From assembly GCF_036865545.1 (NCBI RefSeq), contig NZ_CP142208.1, forward strand, positions 4,712,001 through 4,776,000: a stretch of 64,000 nt of DNA, given 5' to 3'. A model generated the notes under the pieces. It did no database searches, was not told the origin of the DNA, and saw nothing but the letters and a program-made list of their open reading frames with translations. Source of the stretch: Erwinia sp. E_sp_B01_1. Its GTDB lineage: Bacteria > Pseudomonadota > Gammaproteobacteria > Enterobacterales > Enterobacteriaceae. This document shows positions 18,184-32,842 of this stretch, one piece after another (position 1 is the first letter of the stretch; each line of letters starts with the position of its first letter). The position numbers and the translations under genes were made by a program.

Positions 18184-18219
18184 AAAATGAGACTGAATCC
18201 TTCATGAAATCAGTCTCAT
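18184..18219 (-). terminator. Terminator after polA
   Basis: ATGAGACTGA and TCAGTCTCAT form a 10-bp stem with a 13-base loop, followed on the minus strand by TTTTCTA. It lies about 20 bases past the polA stop. Confidence 0.8.
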
Positions 18220-18238
18220 CCGGTCACAGCCCGCCAGA

Positions 18239-21024
18239 TTAGTGGGCCTGATCCCAGTTGTCGCCAACGCCTACATCAACCTGCAAGGGCACATCGAGTT
18301 TCATGCTGTTTTCCATCAGATCGCGAATCTTCGCTGATGCGGCTTCAACTTCTGATGCTTTCACTTCAAACACCAGTTCATCGTGAACCTGCATGATCAT
18401 TTTCACTTCGGGCGTGGTCTGCGTCGCCAGCCAGGCATCAACTGCAATCATGGCTTTTTTGATGATATCTGCTGCGGTTCCCTGCATCGGGGCGTTGATT
18501 GCCGCCCTTTCAGCGGCCTTGCGGCGCATGGCGTTACTGGCCTTGATATCAGGCAGGTAGAGGCGACGCCCGTCCAGCGTGGAGACATATCCTTTTTCAG
18601 CAGCAAGCTGTCGGGTACTCTCCATATACTGCAGAACGCCAGGGTAACGTTCGAAGTAGAGATCCATATATTTCTTCGCTTCACCCGCGCCAATATTCAG
18701 CTGGCGGGATAATCCAAAGGCGCTCATGCCGTAAATCAGGCCGAAGTTAATCGCTTTTGCACTGCGGCGTTGCTCACCGGTGACTTTCTCCACGGCGACG
18801 CCAAAAACCTCTGCCGCTGTGGCGCGGTGAATATCCTGGCCTTCAGCAAAGGCGGTCAGCAGGCCCCGATCCTGCGACAGGTGAGCCATAATGCGCAGTT
18901 CAATTTGTGAATAGTCAGCAGCCACAATCTTGTGGCCTTTCGACGCAATAAAGGCCTGACGAATGCGACGCCCTTCATCATTTCTTACCGGGATATTCTG
19001 CAAATTTGGATCGGTTGAAGAGAGACGCCCGGTTGCCGTTACTGCCTGGTGATACGAAGTATGCACGCGTCCCGTAACCGGATTGATCATCAACGGCAAT
19101 TTGTCTGTATAGGTCGACTTCAGCTTGGCAAGACCGCGGTTCTCAAGGATCACCTTGGGCAAAGGATAATCCAGCGCCAGTTCCGCCAGCACTTCCTCGC
19201 TGGTTGAAGGGGCACCGCCAGGGGTTTTTTAGTCGGCTTAATCCCCTGCTTTTCAAACAAAATTGTCTGAAGCTGTTTAGGAGAGGAGAGGTTAAACGGC
19301 TCGCCCGCCAACTCATGGGCTTTTTGCTCCAGTTCTGCCAGGCGAACAGTCAGCTCTTTGGAGTGCGCGGCCAGAATATTCTGGTCAATTAGTACACCAT
19401 TGCGTTCAATACGTGAAATAACAGTGACCAGCGGCATTTCGATAGTGTCGAAAACCTGCTTTGGCCCCTGCTCTTTCTCCAGCTCCGGCCACATTTTCAG
19501 ATGCAGCTGAAGCGTGACGTCAGCATCTTCAGCGGCGTAATGGGCCGCCTGCTCCAGCGCAATCTGGTTAAAGGTTAACTGTTTTTTTCCCTTACCGGCG
19601 ATCTCTTCAAACGAGACGGTTTTGTGGCCCAGCCAGCGTGAAGCCAGCGAATCCATGTCATGCCGACCTGATACGCTGTTCAGCGCATAGGACTCAAGCA
19701 TGGTGTCGAAACGGATGCCGGCTAGCTCAATGTCATAGTTACTGAGTACGCCACGATCGTATTTCAGGTTTTGCCCGACCTTAAGCAGCTTTGCATCTTC
19801 CAGCAGTGGCTTAAGGCGCGCTAAAACGCTTTGGCGGTCCAGCTGGGCTGGCGCATCAAGATAGTCGTGAGCAACGGGCAGATAGGCTGCTTCGCCAGGA
19901 GCCACGGCAAAGGAGAGACCAACAATATTGGCACTCAGCGTATCCAGGGAATCTGTTTCCAGATCGAAAGCGAAGAGGTCGCTTTGTTGCAGTTTCTTCA
20001 GCCAGCTTTCAAACGTCTCTTCATCCAGAATAGTAACGTAGCCGTCAGCGGAGAGTATGCTGGTCACCTCTGCCTGCTCTTCCACTTTCTCAACCAGTGC
20101 TTTCTGAGCGACAGGATTGCTCCTCTTGCCCTGTAACCATTTCCCCTCTTCGAGATCGGTAATCCAGCGTTTGAACTCATAATGACGGAACATTCCCAAC
20201 AGCTCTTCTACTGCGGGTTCATTAACAGTCAATTGATCGCAGGAGAGTTCCAGTTCAACGTCAGTCTTGATAGTCGCCAGTTGATAAGAGAGCAGAGCGA
20301 GTTCTTTATTTTGCTCAAGTTTGGCGGCCATGGTTTTAGCCCCACGGAACGTCAGGCCAGCGACCTTATCCAGATTTTCATAGATAACTTTAATACTGCC
20401 CAGCCCTTGCAACAGAGCCTGGGCAGTTTTTTCACCCACGCCGGGAACGCCAGGAATATTATCCGAGGAGTCACCCATCAGGGCGAGGAAATCGATGATT
20501 AACTCAGGGGGAACACCAAACTTTTCTACCACTTCTTCCGGGCCAAGAATAGCGTTATTCATGGTGTTAATCAGGGTAATATCCGGCGTCACCAACTGCG
20601 CCATATCTTTATCACCCGTACTGATTAATACCGGTTTCCCCTGTTTTCCGGCTTCCAGTGCCAGCGTTCCAATAACATCGTCAGCTTCAACGCCGCTCAC
20701 GGCCAACAACGGCAAGCCCATGGCTCTGACCATATTGTGCAGAGGCTCGATTTGCGCCCGCAGGTCATCCGGCATCGGAGGACGGTGGGATTTATATTGT
20801 TCGAAAAGCTCATCGCGGAAAGTTTTGCCTTTGGCATCAAAAACCACGGCCACATGGCTGGGCTTATATTGCAGCAGCAGGCTGCGCAACATATTCAGCA
20901 CACCATACATCGCTCCCGTAGGTTCGCCTGCACTGTTGGTTAGCGGAGGGAAGGCATGGTAAGCGCGGTAGAGGTAGGAAGAGCCATCCACGAGAATAAG
21001 CGGGTTTTCTGCAATTTGTGCCAT
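18239..21024 (-). pseudogene. polA: DNA polymerase I, reading frame broken by one-base deletion (probable sequence error)
   Basis: DNA polymerase I of about 928 residues, for Okazaki fragment maturation and repair. The 5' part (19227-21024) encodes the 5'-3' exonuclease domain ([38 protein letters not shown]), the 3'-5' exonuclease domain ([20 protein letters not shown]) and the start of the polymerase domain. The 3' part (18239-19192) encodes motif A ([17 protein letters not shown]), the O-helix ([14 protein letters not shown]) and motif C ([11 protein letters not shown]). The two frames meet at a run of six A (minus strand, 19225-19230) at codon 600; a seventh A would restore [18 protein letters not shown] as in E. 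coli. Both halves are otherwise undamaged, and loss of polA is severely deleterious, so a homopolymer sequencing error is more likely than a real mutation. Confidence 0.93.
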
Positions 21025-21443
21025 AAGTCGTCACGTTCTTCGTTGGTTTTATCAATAGGGTAAGGATGCCACACCTGAGCAGTAAAGATGAACTAACTCG
21101 GCCGATTAAGTTGATTAAGAGAGAGATTTTGCGCGACGTGCCGCATCAATAAGCTGTGGATAAGTTTGTGCGTAAAAATGTTCATGCTTTTTTAGCAGCA
21201 GAATATAATTTCTTATGCAAAACAAAAAAAACTTGTTTTCAATAAGTTAAATTATAAATCCAGGAATTACTTCAGGATCGCCGGAATTAATCCTGTGTGG
21301 ATAGTAATTATTCGTGAGGCGATCATCCGGGATCTCTCCTTAAGAATCAGGATCTTCCCGGCTGGCTTATTTCAGGGAAATGAATGGGGTCGGGACGGAT
21401 ACAACAACGCCGGCAATCGCCGGCGTTTTCGCGTTAGCTGTCA
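21025..21443. promoter_or_regulatory. polA upstream region with DnaA-box-like site and dsbA terminator
   Basis: 419 bases without a gene. TGTGGATAA at 21155-21163 is a perfect match to the strong DnaA box. The A/T-rich stretch 21205-21260 probably holds the polA promoter, though no clear -35/-10 pair was found. AACGCCGGC/GCCGGCGTT (21406-21426) is a strong hairpin 18 bases after the dsbA stop, probably its terminator, with a poor T-run. E. coli has yihF and yihG between dsbA and polA; they are absent here. Confidence 0.6.
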
Positions 21444-22073
21444 TTACTTCTGAGTCAGAAGGAACTTCACAACATTAGCATATTGCTGAACGTAGACATC
21501 CTGTGAGCTGGTATCCAGACCGCCGTTGTTAACCATATATTTGCCGTTAACAAACATGGCAGGCACGCCCTGCAGATCCACATCGGCTGCCGCTTTTTCC
21601 TGCTGCGCTACCAGAGATTTCACCACAAAGCTGTTCCAGGCTGCATCGTAGTCTTCAGGCTTAATGCCCGCCGCTTTTACGAACGTTTCTTTAAGGCTGG
21701 CCGGATCAGTGATGGTCTGCGTTTTCTGAATACCGTCAAAGATCGGTGCAGTGACTTTGTCTTCCACACCCAGCGCCATAGCCACAGCCCAGGCCTGGGT
21801 TACCGTTTTACCCATCTCGCCGCCCAGGAACTCAACGTGATATTTAGTCACTTTAGTATTGGCAGGCAGGCCCTGCTTCACGGCGTCGCTGACGTGCCAG
21901 ACGCGTTCAAACTGATAGCAGTGAGGACAGTAGAAAGAGAAGAACTCCAGAACCTGTGGCTCGCCGGTCACGGGTTTCTGTATTGTCACGTATTGCTGAC
22001 CTTCCGAAAACTGGGCTGCCGAAGCACTGAAAGCCAGAACCAAACCAACCAGTGCGAACCAAAGCTTTTTCAT
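21444..22073 (-). CDS. dsbA: Periplasmic thiol:disulfide oxidoreductase DsbA
   Basis: Introduces disulfide bonds into exported proteins. The 209-residue protein has a signal peptide cleaved after FSASA (about residue 19), a thioredoxin fold with the active-site CPHC in [13 protein letters not shown], and the cis-proline loop GVPAMFVNG. It lies 53 bases after srkA; in E. coli the two genes are co-transcribed and respond to Cpx. Confidence 0.97.
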   Translation of the reverse strand: MKKLWFALVGLVLAFSASAAQFSEGQQYVTIQKPVTGEPQVLEFFSFYCPHCYQFERVWHVSDAVKQGLPANTKVTKYHVEFLGGEMGKTVTQAWAVAMALGVEDKVTAPIFDGIQKTQTITDPASLKETFVKAAGIKPEDYDAAWNSFVVKSLVAQQEKAAADVDLQGVPAMFVNGKYMVNNGGLDTSSQDVYVQQYANVVKFLLTQK

Positions 22074-22126
22074 TGTGTAACTCTCTCCTGACTACAAAAG
22101 GGGCGGACCGGAAAAGGCGGTCAGCC

Positions 22127-23113
22127 TTAGAAAGCGGGCATCAGCTGAAGCGGGGGTTCCTGCAACAGTCTGGCCTGCTCGTTAAAGATGGAAATCTGCC
22201 TGCGCCAGAAATCCTCATCCGTCATCCACGGAAAACTTGCAGGAAATGCAGGGTCTTGCCAACGGCGAACAACCCACGCCAGATAATAAACCATCCTCAT
22301 GGCGCGTAAAGGTTCAATCAGTGACAATTCGTGTGTGTCGAACTCACAAAACTCACTGTAAGCTTCCAGCAGAATATCCCACTGCAGACGCTGTTCCTGG
22401 CGGTCACCGTTAATCAACATCCATAAATCCTGTACGGCAGGACCATTACGGGCATCATCAAGATCAACAAACATCGGGCCATCACGCCAGAGAATATTCC
22501 CCGGATGGCAGTCGCCATGCAGGCGCAGCGGCCGCCACTGAGTATGCCAGTATTTTTGTAAAGTTGTGCCTAAGTGCCGGACGCTGACTAATAAATCCTC
22601 TTTCAGCTTGCCTGGTACAAGATTGCAGGCTTCAAGCACCTGAAGGGGTTCGGTGAGGTACTCTTCCAGTCCGATAGTGGGCCGGGCAGTAAACGTACTC
22701 TTACGACCGGTCTGATGGATACGGCCCATAAAACGCCCCACCCATTCCAGTTGATCATAATTATCGGTTTCGTACTGACGCCCACCAAGGCTCGGGAAAA
22801 CCGTATAAAGGTAGCCATCATGCTGGTGTAGCGTTTTACCCTGCAACAGCAGAGGGGCCGCTACCGGAACTTCATCCGCAAACAGCTGTGCAGTGAACTG
22901 ATGCTCTTCCTCAATCTGCAGCTGGGACCAGCGCTGAGGACGATAGAATTTCACCACGTAGCGTTTTCTGTCCTCATCTGAGAACTGATAAACCCGGTTT
23001 TCGTAACTGTTCAGAGCCGTCAGCCCTGACTCCACGCGGATCCCGGTCTCCCAGAGCGCATCAAGGATGGTATTTGGATGTAAATTGTGGAAGTTAAAAG
23101 CGGGTTCTTTCAT
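22127..23113 (-). CDS. srkA: Stress response serine/threonine kinase SrkA (YihE/RdoA)
   Basis: Cytoplasmic kinase of 328 residues with a choline-kinase-like fold; in E. coli it counters stress-induced cell death. Catalytic loop LHGDCHPGNILW and metal-binding FVDLDDARNGP are both present. It lies between yihD and dsbA on the same strand, as in E. coli. Confidence 0.95.
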   Translation of the reverse strand: MKEPAFNFHNLHPNTILDALWETGIRVESGLTALNSYENRVYQFSDEDRKRYVVKFYRPQRWSQLQIEEEHQFTAQLFADEVPVAAPLLLQGKTLHQHDGYLYTVFPSLGGRQYETDNYDQLEWVGRFMGRIHQTGRKSTFTARPTIGLEEYLTEPLQVLEACNLVPGKLKEDLLVSVRHLGTTLQKYWHTQWRPLRLHGDCHPGNILWRDGPMFVDLDDARNGPAVQDLWMLINGDRQEQRLQWDILLEAYSEFCEFDTHELSLIEPLRAMRMVYYLAWVVRRWQDPAFPASFPWMTDEDFWRRQISIFNEQARLLQEPPLQLMPAF

Positions 23114-23186
23114 CCGGCACGCTCATGGCTTGAAGTAGCCGTTAAGAATATCACTAAACAGCGCAGGCGTCGGACGGCACCGGGGA

Positions 23187-23456
23187 TTAATCTTTAATAA
23201 TACCGCGAGCGCGCAGCAGGGCCGTTTTAAAATCCTCTTCATAATCTTTCTTAAGGCCCGGGATCTGGTCAGTTTTATCCATGCCCCGCATTTTAAGGTG
23301 ATAGATCAGGATATCATCAGTCAGTTCGGTCAGGGGGCCAGTAAAACCTGATTCCTCAGCCAGTTTCTGTAAAAATTGCATCAGACTAAGGTCCGGCTCT
23401 TTTTGCCATTCAGGCTGTAAAAGCGAGAGCAGTTCATTAAGACGGTGGCATTTCAT
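23187..23456 (-). CDS. yihD: Conserved small protein YihD
   Basis: Protein of 89 residues, same length and position as E. coli YihD (DUF1040 family), function unknown. The conserved middle and end [42 protein letters not shown] are recognisable. It is soluble, with no signal peptide. It is divergent from mobA. Confidence 0.93.
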   Translation of the reverse strand: MKCHRLNELLSLLQPEWQKEPDLSLMQFLQKLAEESGFTGPLTELTDDILIYHLKMRGMDKTDQIPGLKKDYEEDFKTALLRARGIIKD

Positions 23457-23533
23457 GGCAAAGTTCCTTCTGGTAGAGAGAGGAGCCAGGTTACCAGTTT
23501 TAAATCCACATTAAAAGAGGGGTATTAAGACCT

Positions 23534-24127
23534 ATGGCAGAGCGGTATCGGGTTGAGGACGTCACCGGCATTATCCTTGCCGGAGGAAAAGGCACCAGGA
23601 TGAAGGGTGAAGATAAAGGGCTGATCCTGTTGAACGGCGAGCCTTTATATCAGCATGTTCTGGCCCGTTTACGTCCCCAGGTTGGAGCACTTTTCATTAG
23701 CGCTAACCGGCATCAGGATCGTTATCAGCAAAGTGGTTGCGATGTTTTTTCCGACACCCTGACCGGATTTGCCGGCCCGTTGGCAGGAATGCTCTCTGGT
23801 TTGCATTACATTAAGACCGAATGGGCCGTTTTCGCCTCATGCGACACCCCGTTTCTTCCTCAGGATCTGGTGCAAAAATTATGGCTTGGAAAAGGTCAGG
23901 CCAGTATTGCCTGGGTCCGCAGTCACGAACGCGATCACCCTACTCTTGCGCTGATGAACAAAAGCGTGGCCAGCCAGCTCGAAGAATACCTGCAACGTGG
24001 CGATCGCAAGTTAATGTATTTTCTTAGTGAAATGTCTGGTAATGCCGTCATTTTCGATGACGATCGGGCTTTTACTAATATCAATACGCCTGACGATCTT
24101 GCGGCATTTCAGGGGCCGACAGAATGA
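23534..24127 (+). CDS. mobA: Molybdenum cofactor guanylyltransferase MobA
   Basis: Joins GMP to molybdopterin to form the guanine dinucleotide cofactor used by DMSO reductase-family enzymes. The 197-residue protein begins with the nucleotide-binding signature ILAGGKGTRMKGEDKGLILLNG and has SCDTPFLP for metal binding. It overlaps mobB by four bases (ATGA). Order yihD, mobA, mobB, rRNA operon matches E. coli rrnA. Confidence 0.96.
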   Translation: MAERYRVEDVTGIILAGGKGTRMKGEDKGLILLNGEPLYQHVLARLRPQVGALFISANRHQDRYQQSGCDVFSDTLTGFAGPLAGMLSGLHYIKTEWAVFASCDTPFLPQDLVQKLWLGKGQASIAWVRSHERDHPTLALMNKSVASQLEEYLQRGDRKLMYFLSEMSGNAVIFDDDRAFTNINTPDDLAAFQGPTE

Positions 24128-24642
24128 TTCCAGTACTGGGTATCACCGCCTGGAGCGGTACCGGAAAGACAACTTTACTGAAGCAGTTAATTCCACTGCT
24201 GAAAATCCGCGGGATCAGGCCCGGGCTTATTAAGCATACCCATCATGACGTGGATGTGGACACGCCCGGCAAAGACAGTTATGAGCTGCGCAAAGCCGGT
24301 GCCGATCAGGTAATGGTGGCGAATCGCAACCGCTGGGCTTTAATGACTGAAACACCGGGAAACGAGGCTTTAGATCTCCAGTTTCTGGCGAGTCGTATGG
24401 ATGAGACTCTGCTGGATATTATTCTGGTTGAGGGGTTCAAGCATGATGCCATTCCCCGGATTCTGTTGCACCGGCAAGGCTCGGGGCAAGCGGTTATGCC
24501 TGACAGCAGGGTAATTGCAGTAGCCAGCGACAGCGATCTTTGCCTGGAGATACCACTGTTAGATCTCAATGCCGCAGATAAGATCGCTGATTTTATAGTG
24601 CAGTGGCTAAAGAATGAATATTCAGCGCGTTCTGCCCGCTGA
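24124..24642 (+). CDS. mobB: Molybdopterin-guanine dinucleotide biosynthesis adapter MobB
   Basis: GTP-binding partner of MobA, 172 residues. Walker A is GITAWSGTGKTTLLKQL; the conserved KHTHHDVDVDTPGKDS and LVEGFKHDAIPRI segments follow. It is translationally coupled to mobA and convergent with the rRNA operon. Confidence 0.95.
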   Translation: MIPVLGITAWSGTGKTTLLKQLIPLLKIRGIRPGLIKHTHHDVDVDTPGKDSYELRKAGADQVMVANRNRWALMTETPGNEALDLQFLASRMDETLLDIILVEGFKHDAIPRILLHRQGSGQAVMPDSRVIAVASDSDLCLEIPLLDLNAADKIADFIVQWLKNEYSARSAR

Positions 24643-24673
24643 GTTCATCACGTTTCAGCGGGTTCAAAACGAC

Positions 24674-24707
24674 AAAAGGCCCGGCGCGTCAGCGCGGGGC
24701 CTTTTTC
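24674..24707. terminator. Bidirectional terminator between mobB and rRNA operon
   Basis: AAAAGGCCC...GGGCCTTTTT with an internal GGCGCG/CGCG stem forms a long hairpin with A- and T-runs on both sides. It serves mobB on the plus strand and is a second terminator for the rRNA operon on the minus strand. Confidence 0.85.
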
Positions 24708-24797
24708 TTTGCACTTTTTCACCGGTCACGCCGGTCTTCGCCGGGCCCGGACCTGAATCTCGGGCAATACTGGCCGGTTTTTCATCGCGCGCAGACG

Positions 24798-24824
24798 CAA
24801 AAAACCCCGGCCTTGCGGTCGGGG
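24798..24824 (-). terminator. rRNA operon terminator T1
   Basis: CCCCGACC-GCAA-GGCCGGGG followed by TTTTTT on the minus strand, starting 15 bases past the 5S gene. Another GC-rich hairpin lies between this and the mobB-proximal terminator. Confidence 0.9.
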
Positions 24825-24839
24825 TCAGTGCTTGATTTG

Positions 24840-24959
24840 ATGCCTGGCAGTTCCCTACTCTCGCATGGGGAGACCCCACACTACCATCGGCGCTACGGCG
24901 TTTCACTTCTGAGTTCGGCATGGGGTCAGGTGGGACCACCGCGCTAAAGCCGCCAGGCA
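24840..24959 (-). rRNA. rrf: 5S ribosomal RNA
   Basis: 120 nt, beginning TGCCTGGCGGC and ending ACTGCCAGGCAT so that the ends pair. The conserved middle CCATGCCGAACTCAGAAGTG is intact. Nearly identical to E. coli 5S. No tRNA gene follows it, unlike E. coli rrnC, which has two distal tRNAs. Confidence 0.98.
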
Positions 24960-25068
24960 AATTCTGTTGTTCACGCCGCCCTCGCAGGCCACGCAAATCA
25001 ATCCGTTATCGAACAGGCTGAAAATCGTTGCGTCTCTCAGACGCCCACCAGAACGCTTCTGGTGTTGT

Positions 25069-27975
<2,907 letters not shown>

Positions 27976-28107
27976 TCACAACCCACAAGCGTCCCGGAGG
28001 ACACGAGCTGTTGCGAGCATTTGAGAGACTCGACCGCGTCGTAAATTTCATTCTTATTACGGAGAATGAAAACGACGCGTCGTTTCAATTTTCAGCTTGT
28101 TCCGGAT

Positions 28108-28119
28108 TGTTAAAGAGCA
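28108..28119 (-). promoter_or_regulatory. boxA antitermination site before 23S
   Basis: TGCTCTTTAACA on the minus strand in the tRNA-23S spacer is the exact boxA sequence bound by NusB/NusE for rRNA antitermination. Confidence 0.9.
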
Positions 28120-28201
28120 AATATCTCAAACGTGACTCGCCTCGCGGCATAATCAGTTTTGAGATACTGGTTGATAATGTCTTTCACTCATTATCAGGAG
28201 A

Positions 28202-28277
28202 TGGCGTCCCCAAGGGGATTCGAACCCCTGTTACAGCCGTGAAAGGGCAGTGTCCTGGGCCTCTAGACGATGGGGAC
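28202..28277 (-). tRNA. gltU: tRNA-Glu (anticodon TTC) in the 16S-23S spacer
   Basis: 76 nt with encoded CCA. Acceptor GTCCCCA pairs fully with TGGGGAC; the anticodon loop is CTTTCAC, and the T loop is TTCGAAT. The anticodon stem reads CTGCC/GGCTG, which leaves a T-T mismatch at the second pair (positions 28-42); E. coli has a full stem here. A single tRNA-Glu in the spacer is the rrnC/rrnB type, not the Ile-Ala type of E. coli rrnA. Confidence 0.96.
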
Positions 28278-28349
28278 TCTGGTTCGTTCTTTGCTCATTA
28301 CTTCTATCAGACAATCTGTGTGGACACTACGCGGGAAAGTATCTTCAGG

Positions 28350-29892
<1,543 letters not shown>

Positions 29893-30041
29893 AAAGTTCG
29901 ATTTGCTGCAACAAGTGCAGCGATGCTCAAGTGTAAAACGTCATAATGAATTTCATTATGTGTTCACTCTTAAGGCTTGATATTTTTTGCGTCCAAAGAC
30001 GCTGATATCAATCCTGCGAGTGCCCACACAGATTGTCTGAT

Positions 30042-30244
30042 AAATTGTTAAAGAGCGGTGCGGTAAGCGCCGTGGCGACTTACTGCGAGGTGGCGTATAC
30101 TACGCTATCCTCCTTCAGAGTCAACGTCTTTTTCAGAAGTTTTTCTCCGGCGGTTCAGCTTCCTGAACCTCTGATGCGGCGACCGTTAAGTCGTTGTTCC
30201 GGGTCAGTGGAGGCGCATTATAGGGAATTCCTGGAAGCCCGCAA
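30042..30244 (-). promoter_or_regulatory. rRNA operon promoters P1 and P2, and leader boxA
   Basis: P1: -35 TTGCGG (30239-30244), 16-base spacer, -10 TATAAT (30217-30222), followed by the GC-rich GCGCC discriminator typical of stringently controlled rRNA promoters. An A/T-rich upstream stretch (30245-30300) fits an UP element and Fis sites. P2: -35 TTGACT (30119-30124), 16-base spacer, -10 TAGTAT (30097-30102). A boxA-like CGCTCTTTAACA lies near 30046-30057 in the leader. No gene is supported between 29893 and 30437. Confidence 0.9.
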
Positions 30245-30437
30245 GTGTTTCTACACAAAAAAGATCTGACTGCTTTCTTTTTCACCAAAAGACTAAAAAA
30301 CGGCCATCTTACGGTTATTTTAGCGCCAGATATCCCTTTAAAAGACATTTTGAGCATCACGAAAGCGGATTGCCTGATGCTATTCTTTAATGATTGCAGA
30401 GTACTTCTGTCAGTACTGACCCAGATAAGGACGCTAA

Positions 30438-31841
30438 ATGATAAAATCCGCGCGCAGTATGGCCGGACTTCCGTGGATTGCCGCCATGGCCTTCTTTATG
30501 CAGGCGCTGGATGCCACCATACTGAACACCGCCCTTCCTGCTATCGCCCAAAGTCTTGACCGTTCCCCGCTGGCGATGCAATCCGCCGTAATCAGCTACA
30601 CCTTAACCGTCGCTCTGCTTATTCCAGTCAGCGGCTGGCTGGCAGACAGGTTTGGGACTCGCAAAGTCTTTATCGTGGCGGTATTACTTTTTACTTTGGG
30701 TTCTCTGGCCTGTGCCCTCTCCGGATCGCTTACCCAACTTATTGTATTCAGAGTGGTGCAGGGAGTGGGGGGCGCAATGATGATGCCCGTAGCACGCCTG
30801 GCTTTACTGAGAGCCTACCCACGCAGCGAACTCTTACCCGTTTTGAACTTCGTCACCATGCCAGGCCTGATCGGACCGGTACTTGGCCCGATGCTGGGCG
30901 GTGTACTGGTCACTTACGCTACCTGGCACTGGATATTCCTGATTAATATCCCCATGGGCATTCTGGGGATTGTCTACGCGCGCAAATATATGCCTGACTT
31001 CACCACGCCGCGCCGTCGCTTTGATCTGCTGGGTTTTCTGCTGTTCGGGCTTGGTCTGGTCCTGCTTTCGAGCGGGATAGAGTTGTTGGGTGAGAAAATA
31101 GTGGCTGGCAGCATCGCTCTGGCCGTGACTTTGGGGGGCATACTGTTACTTCTTCTCTATATAGTGCACGCCCGCCGTTATCACACTCCGCTTATCCCAC
31201 TGCCGATGTTTAAAACCCGCACCTTCTCGGTTGGCATTGCGGGCAATATTGCTTCCAGGCTGGGCACTGGCTGTATCCCTTTTCTGATGCCGCTGATGCT
31301 TCAGGTGGGATTTGGCTACACCGCTATCCTGGCCGGCTGCATGATGGCACCCACAGCGCTGGGGTCAATTATGGCCAAGTCGACGGTGACTCAGGTGCTG
31401 CGATGGTTTGGTTATCGCAAAACGCTGGTGTGGATCAGCGTCATTATTGGCGTGTTGATCGCCAGCTTCTCATTACAATCCCCCGGGATGGGGATGGTCG
31501 CGCTGCTGATCCCTCTGTTTATCCTGGGTATGGCGATGTCGACCCAGTTTACCGCCATGAATACCATCACGCTGGCCGACCTGAATGATGCCAACGCCAG
31601 CAGCGGCAACAGTATGCTGGCGGTCACTCAGCAACTGGCTATCAGTTTTGGCGTGGCAGTCAGTGCCGCAGTACTGCGGTTTTATGAAAACTTTGATGGC
31701 ACCACCGTGCAGCACTTCCACGCCACGTTCCTGACCATGGGAGTGGTGACGGTGGTTTCGGGACTGGTCTTTATGATGTTAAAAGCCGGCGACGGTAAGC
31801 ACCTGATCGCAAACCGGGAAAAACGCCGGAAAGCCGCTTAA
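30438..31841 (+). CDS. hsrA: MFS drug-efflux-type transporter HsrA (YieO)
   Basis: Major facilitator of the 14-helix drug:H+ antiporter type, 467 residues, inner membrane. Motif A-like [12 protein letters not shown] and motif C-like region [15 protein letters not shown] are present, and most of the sequence aligns with E. coli HsrA ([33 protein letters not shown]). The substrate is unknown. AAGGA lies seven bases before the ATG. It overlaps the end of convergent rbsR by four bases. In E. coli yieP lies between hsrA and rrnC; it is absent here. Confidence 0.93.
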   Translation: MIKSARSMAGLPWIAAMAFFMQALDATILNTALPAIAQSLDRSPLAMQSAVISYTLTVALLIPVSGWLADRFGTRKVFIVAVLLFTLGSLACALSGSLTQLIVFRVVQGVGGAMMMPVARLALLRAYPRSELLPVLNFVTMPGLIGPVLGPMLGGVLVTYATWHWIFLINIPMGILGIVYARKYMPDFTTPRRRFDLLGFLLFGLGLVLLSSGIELLGEKIVAGSIALAVTLGGILLLLLYIVHARRYHTPLIPLPMFKTRTFSVGIAGNIASRLGTGCIPFLMPLMLQVGFGYTAILAGCMMAPTALGSIMAKSTVTQVLRWFGYRKTLVWISVIIGVLIASFSLQSPGMGMVALLIPLFILGMAMSTQFTAMNTITLADLNDANASSGNSMLAVTQQLAISFGVAVSAAVLRFYENFDGTTVQHFHATFLTMGVVTVVSGLVFMMLKAGDGKHLIANREKRRKAA

Positions 31842-32839
31842 CGTTCGCCTACAGATCCCCGCTCTATCAATTCCGGTGTCAGAACCAGCAGTTGCTGGCT
31901 GCCACCGGGCTCTTTAAGGCGATGGATAAGCGTATCGATAGCCAGCTCTCCCAGCTCATCTTTAGGTTGATGGATAGTGGTAAGCGGCGGCGTCATGTAG
32001 CGAGCCAGCTCGATATCGTCATAGCCCATCACGGCAATGTCTTTTGGAACAGAGAGTCCTGCCTGAAACAGCGCATGATAGACCCCAACCGCCATCGCAT
32101 CATTACTGGTGAAAACAGCCTCAGGAAAAGGCTTGAGTGCCAGAAGCTGATTCATGGCGTTGAAGCCTCCCTGAAACTCCAGATCGCCGTTGACCACATA
32201 ACCAGGCAACACCGGTAGCTCTGCCTGCGTCATAGCCTGATGAAACCCTTCAAGACGCAAGCGGGCGGGCGTTTTGTCCTGTGGCCCGGCGATGCAGGCA
32301 ATACGCCGGTAACCCCGTGAGATCAGAAAACGGGTTGCCATCTCTCCGCCCAGCAGTGAATTGTCCTGAATAATGTCGCTGCCGCCCTCAAAAGGGGACC
32401 AGTCCATCATTACGGAGGGAATAGAAGGATAGCGGTTGAGGATTTCCGCAGAGGGGATGTGGCTTTCGTTACACATGATCAGCAAGCCATCAACCCGCTT
32501 TTGCAGCAGCGTTTCCAGACTCCGGTTCATGCGATTTTCATCGCCCTCGGTGTTGCACAGCACCAGACTGTAGCCGCGTTCATAACAGCTTCTCTCTACC
32601 CCGCGCACCACTTCTGAATAGAAAGGGTTGCTACTGGCCGTAAGCAGCATACCTATAGTACGCGTCTGGTTGAGTTTAAGACTTCGGGCCAGCGCAGAAG
32701 GGGCGTAGTTAAGCTGGGTAATGGCAGAGGTGATTTTTTCACGCACCGCCTCACTGACAAAACGGTTGTTATTAATGACGTGTGAAACCGTGGATGTCGA
32801 CACACCGGCCAGTCGCGCAACATCTTTCATGGTGGCCAA
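31838..32839 (-). CDS. rbsR: Ribose operon repressor RbsR
   Basis: LacI-family repressor, 333 residues. N-terminal helix-turn-helix [33 protein letters not shown], hinge [17 protein letters not shown], then a periplasmic-binding-protein-like sensor domain. Ribose releases it from the operator upstream of rbsD. Last gene of the rbs operon, three bases after rbsK. Confidence 0.96.
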   Translation of the reverse strand: MATMKDVARLAGVSTSTVSHVINNNRFVSEAVREKITSAITQLNYAPSALARSLKLNQTRTIGMLLTASSNPFYSEVVRGVERSCYERGYSLVLCNTEGDENRMNRSLETLLQKRVDGLLIMCNESHIPSAEILNRYPSIPSVMMDWSPFEGGSDIIQDNSLLGGEMATRFLISRGYRRIACIAGPQDKTPARLRLEGFHQAMTQAELPVLPGYVVNGDLEFQGGFNAMNQLLALKPFPEAVFTSNDAMAVGVYHALFQAGLSVPKDIAVMGYDDIELARYMTPPLTTIHQPKDELGELAIDTLIHRLKEPGGSQQLLVLTPELIERGSVGER

Positions 32840-32842
32840 GAG

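Noticed and set aside
30033..30360. Open frames in the rRNA leader region
   Set aside because: They cover the P1/P2 promoters and boxA; no ribosome binding site or recognisable protein.
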